Shown one piece after another: positions 63,611 to 64,000 of a stretch of 64,000 nucleotides of DNA. The notes under the pieces are model-generated. The model did no database searches, had not been told where the DNA came from, and was given only the letters and a program-made list of their open reading frames with translations. The stretch is from assembly GCF_010550605.1 (NCBI RefSeq), contig NZ_JAAGNI010000356.1, positions 51,312 to 115,311 of the forward strand, written 5' to 3'. Source of the stretch: Streptomyces sp. SID9727 (GTDB lineage: Bacteria; Actinomycetota; Actinomycetes; Streptomycetales; Streptomycetaceae). Position 1 is the first letter of the stretch, and every line of letters begins with the position of its first letter. A program made the position numbers and the translations under genes.

Positions 63611-64000
63611 TGATCGGATGGATGCACCACGCCCCGCGCTGGGCGGTCATATCGGCCTGCAGCATCGCAGCCGCCCTGCTCTTCATCGGGGCTTCCGCAC
63701 ACGTCACCGACCTTCAACGCCATGGTCTGCACCCGTACGACTGGGCGCCATGGTGGCTCAACCTCTACTGGTCGTCGCTGGCGCTGTTCGACACGCTCGC
63801 CGCCGTGCTACTGATCCGGGGCAAATGCCAAGGAATCGACCTCGCCTGCGTCATCGTGGCGACCGACCTCGCCGCCAACTGGTACGCGGCCTACGGCATC
63901 CAGGACAGCAACCTCGCCGCTCAGCCCCGCCTGCAACGGCTGGCAGTCTTCGCCGCCCTCGTTCTGGGAACGGCACCGTTCATCCGACGGCACCTCACCA
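63611..64000 (+). CDS. Four-helix membrane protein, cut by window end
   Basis: From ATG 63611 an open frame runs to the end of the window, at least 130 codons. It has four hydrophobic stretches: WAVISACSIAAALLFIGAS, WLNLYWSSLALFDTLAAVLL, CVIVATDLAANWYAAYGI and LAVFAALVLGTAPFI. The last visible residues are RRHL. The layout is that of a small uncharacterised integral membrane protein; the stop codon lies outside the window. Confidence 0.6.

Overview
The base composition (very high GC in third codon positions), the families present (SsgA-like, WhiB-like, DUF5133, CGNR, NB-ARC regulators, class E sortase substrate, IS elements of IS110, IS256, IS5, IS3 and IS701 type) and the frequent GTG/TTG starts point to a Streptomyces or close relative. 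The density of broken genes and transposase fragments suggests an accessory region: a chromosome arm, a large plasmid or an old integrated element. No rRNA, tRNA, CRISPR array or replication origin was seen.

Layout. 0.3-3.1 kb: a frameshifted helicase-associated gene, half an isochorismatase-type hydrolase and an IS3 scrap. 3.2-7.0 kb: a secreted Rhs/YD-repeat protein broken by two frameshifts, with a small low-GC membrane gene behind its variable tip (possible toxin-immunity pair). 7.3-9.9 kb: DUF5133 and small genes, a divergent WhiB-like gene and a sortase-anchored surface protein. 10.4-13.4 kb: IS701 scrap, a histone-H1-like winged-helix protein, relaxase and integrase remnants (relic of a conjugative element). 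13.6-20.1 kb: lipoprotein, IS5 and IS110 pieces, a leaderless CGNR regulator, SnoaL-like protein, a tiny peptide gene, a Tat-exported Asp-nucleophile hydrolase and a prephenate dehydratase.

20.4-33.1 kb is the best preserved block. It has an NB-ARC/TPR regulator, an AraC regulator, an LLM monooxygenase with its coupled FMN reductase, an SsgA-like protein, a YcaC-like hydrolase and a chloroperoxidase-like hydrolase on the plus strand. These meet, across two hairpin terminators, a minus-strand operon of esterase, six-helix membrane protein, amidohydrolase, DoxX and Dps. This looks like a catabolic or oxidative-stress island for an unknown ester/amide substrate.

33.3-36.4 kb is a graveyard (aldo/keto reductase, exonuclease, FAD oxidoreductase, IS3) around one intact serine hydrolase. 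36.6-40.2 kb: a MecA-like penicillin-binding protein divergent from a LysR-BlaB pair, an apparent beta-lactam sensing/resistance module. 40.4-46.7 kb: a two-component system and lipoprotein-adaptor-ATPase-permease operon with an OmpR-type direct repeat upstream. 46.8-54.2 kb: IS3, IS256 and IS5 remnants around an acetyltransferase, a tautomerase and two orphan immunity-like genes. 54.3-57.3 kb: a B3/4 protein, a broken PaiB and an EamA exporter divergent from an XRE-cupin regulator. 57.6-64 kb: a broken LexA-like gene, Nudix, katG tail, a second chloroperoxidase-like hydrolase, a nearly complete but dead IS256 element, an AraC-type gene cut by an IS5 element, and a membrane protein running off the window.

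Many pseudogenes differ from an open frame by single-base indels. Decay is the likely cause because long functional operons here are intact, but read-level sequencing error cannot be excluded from the sequence alone.
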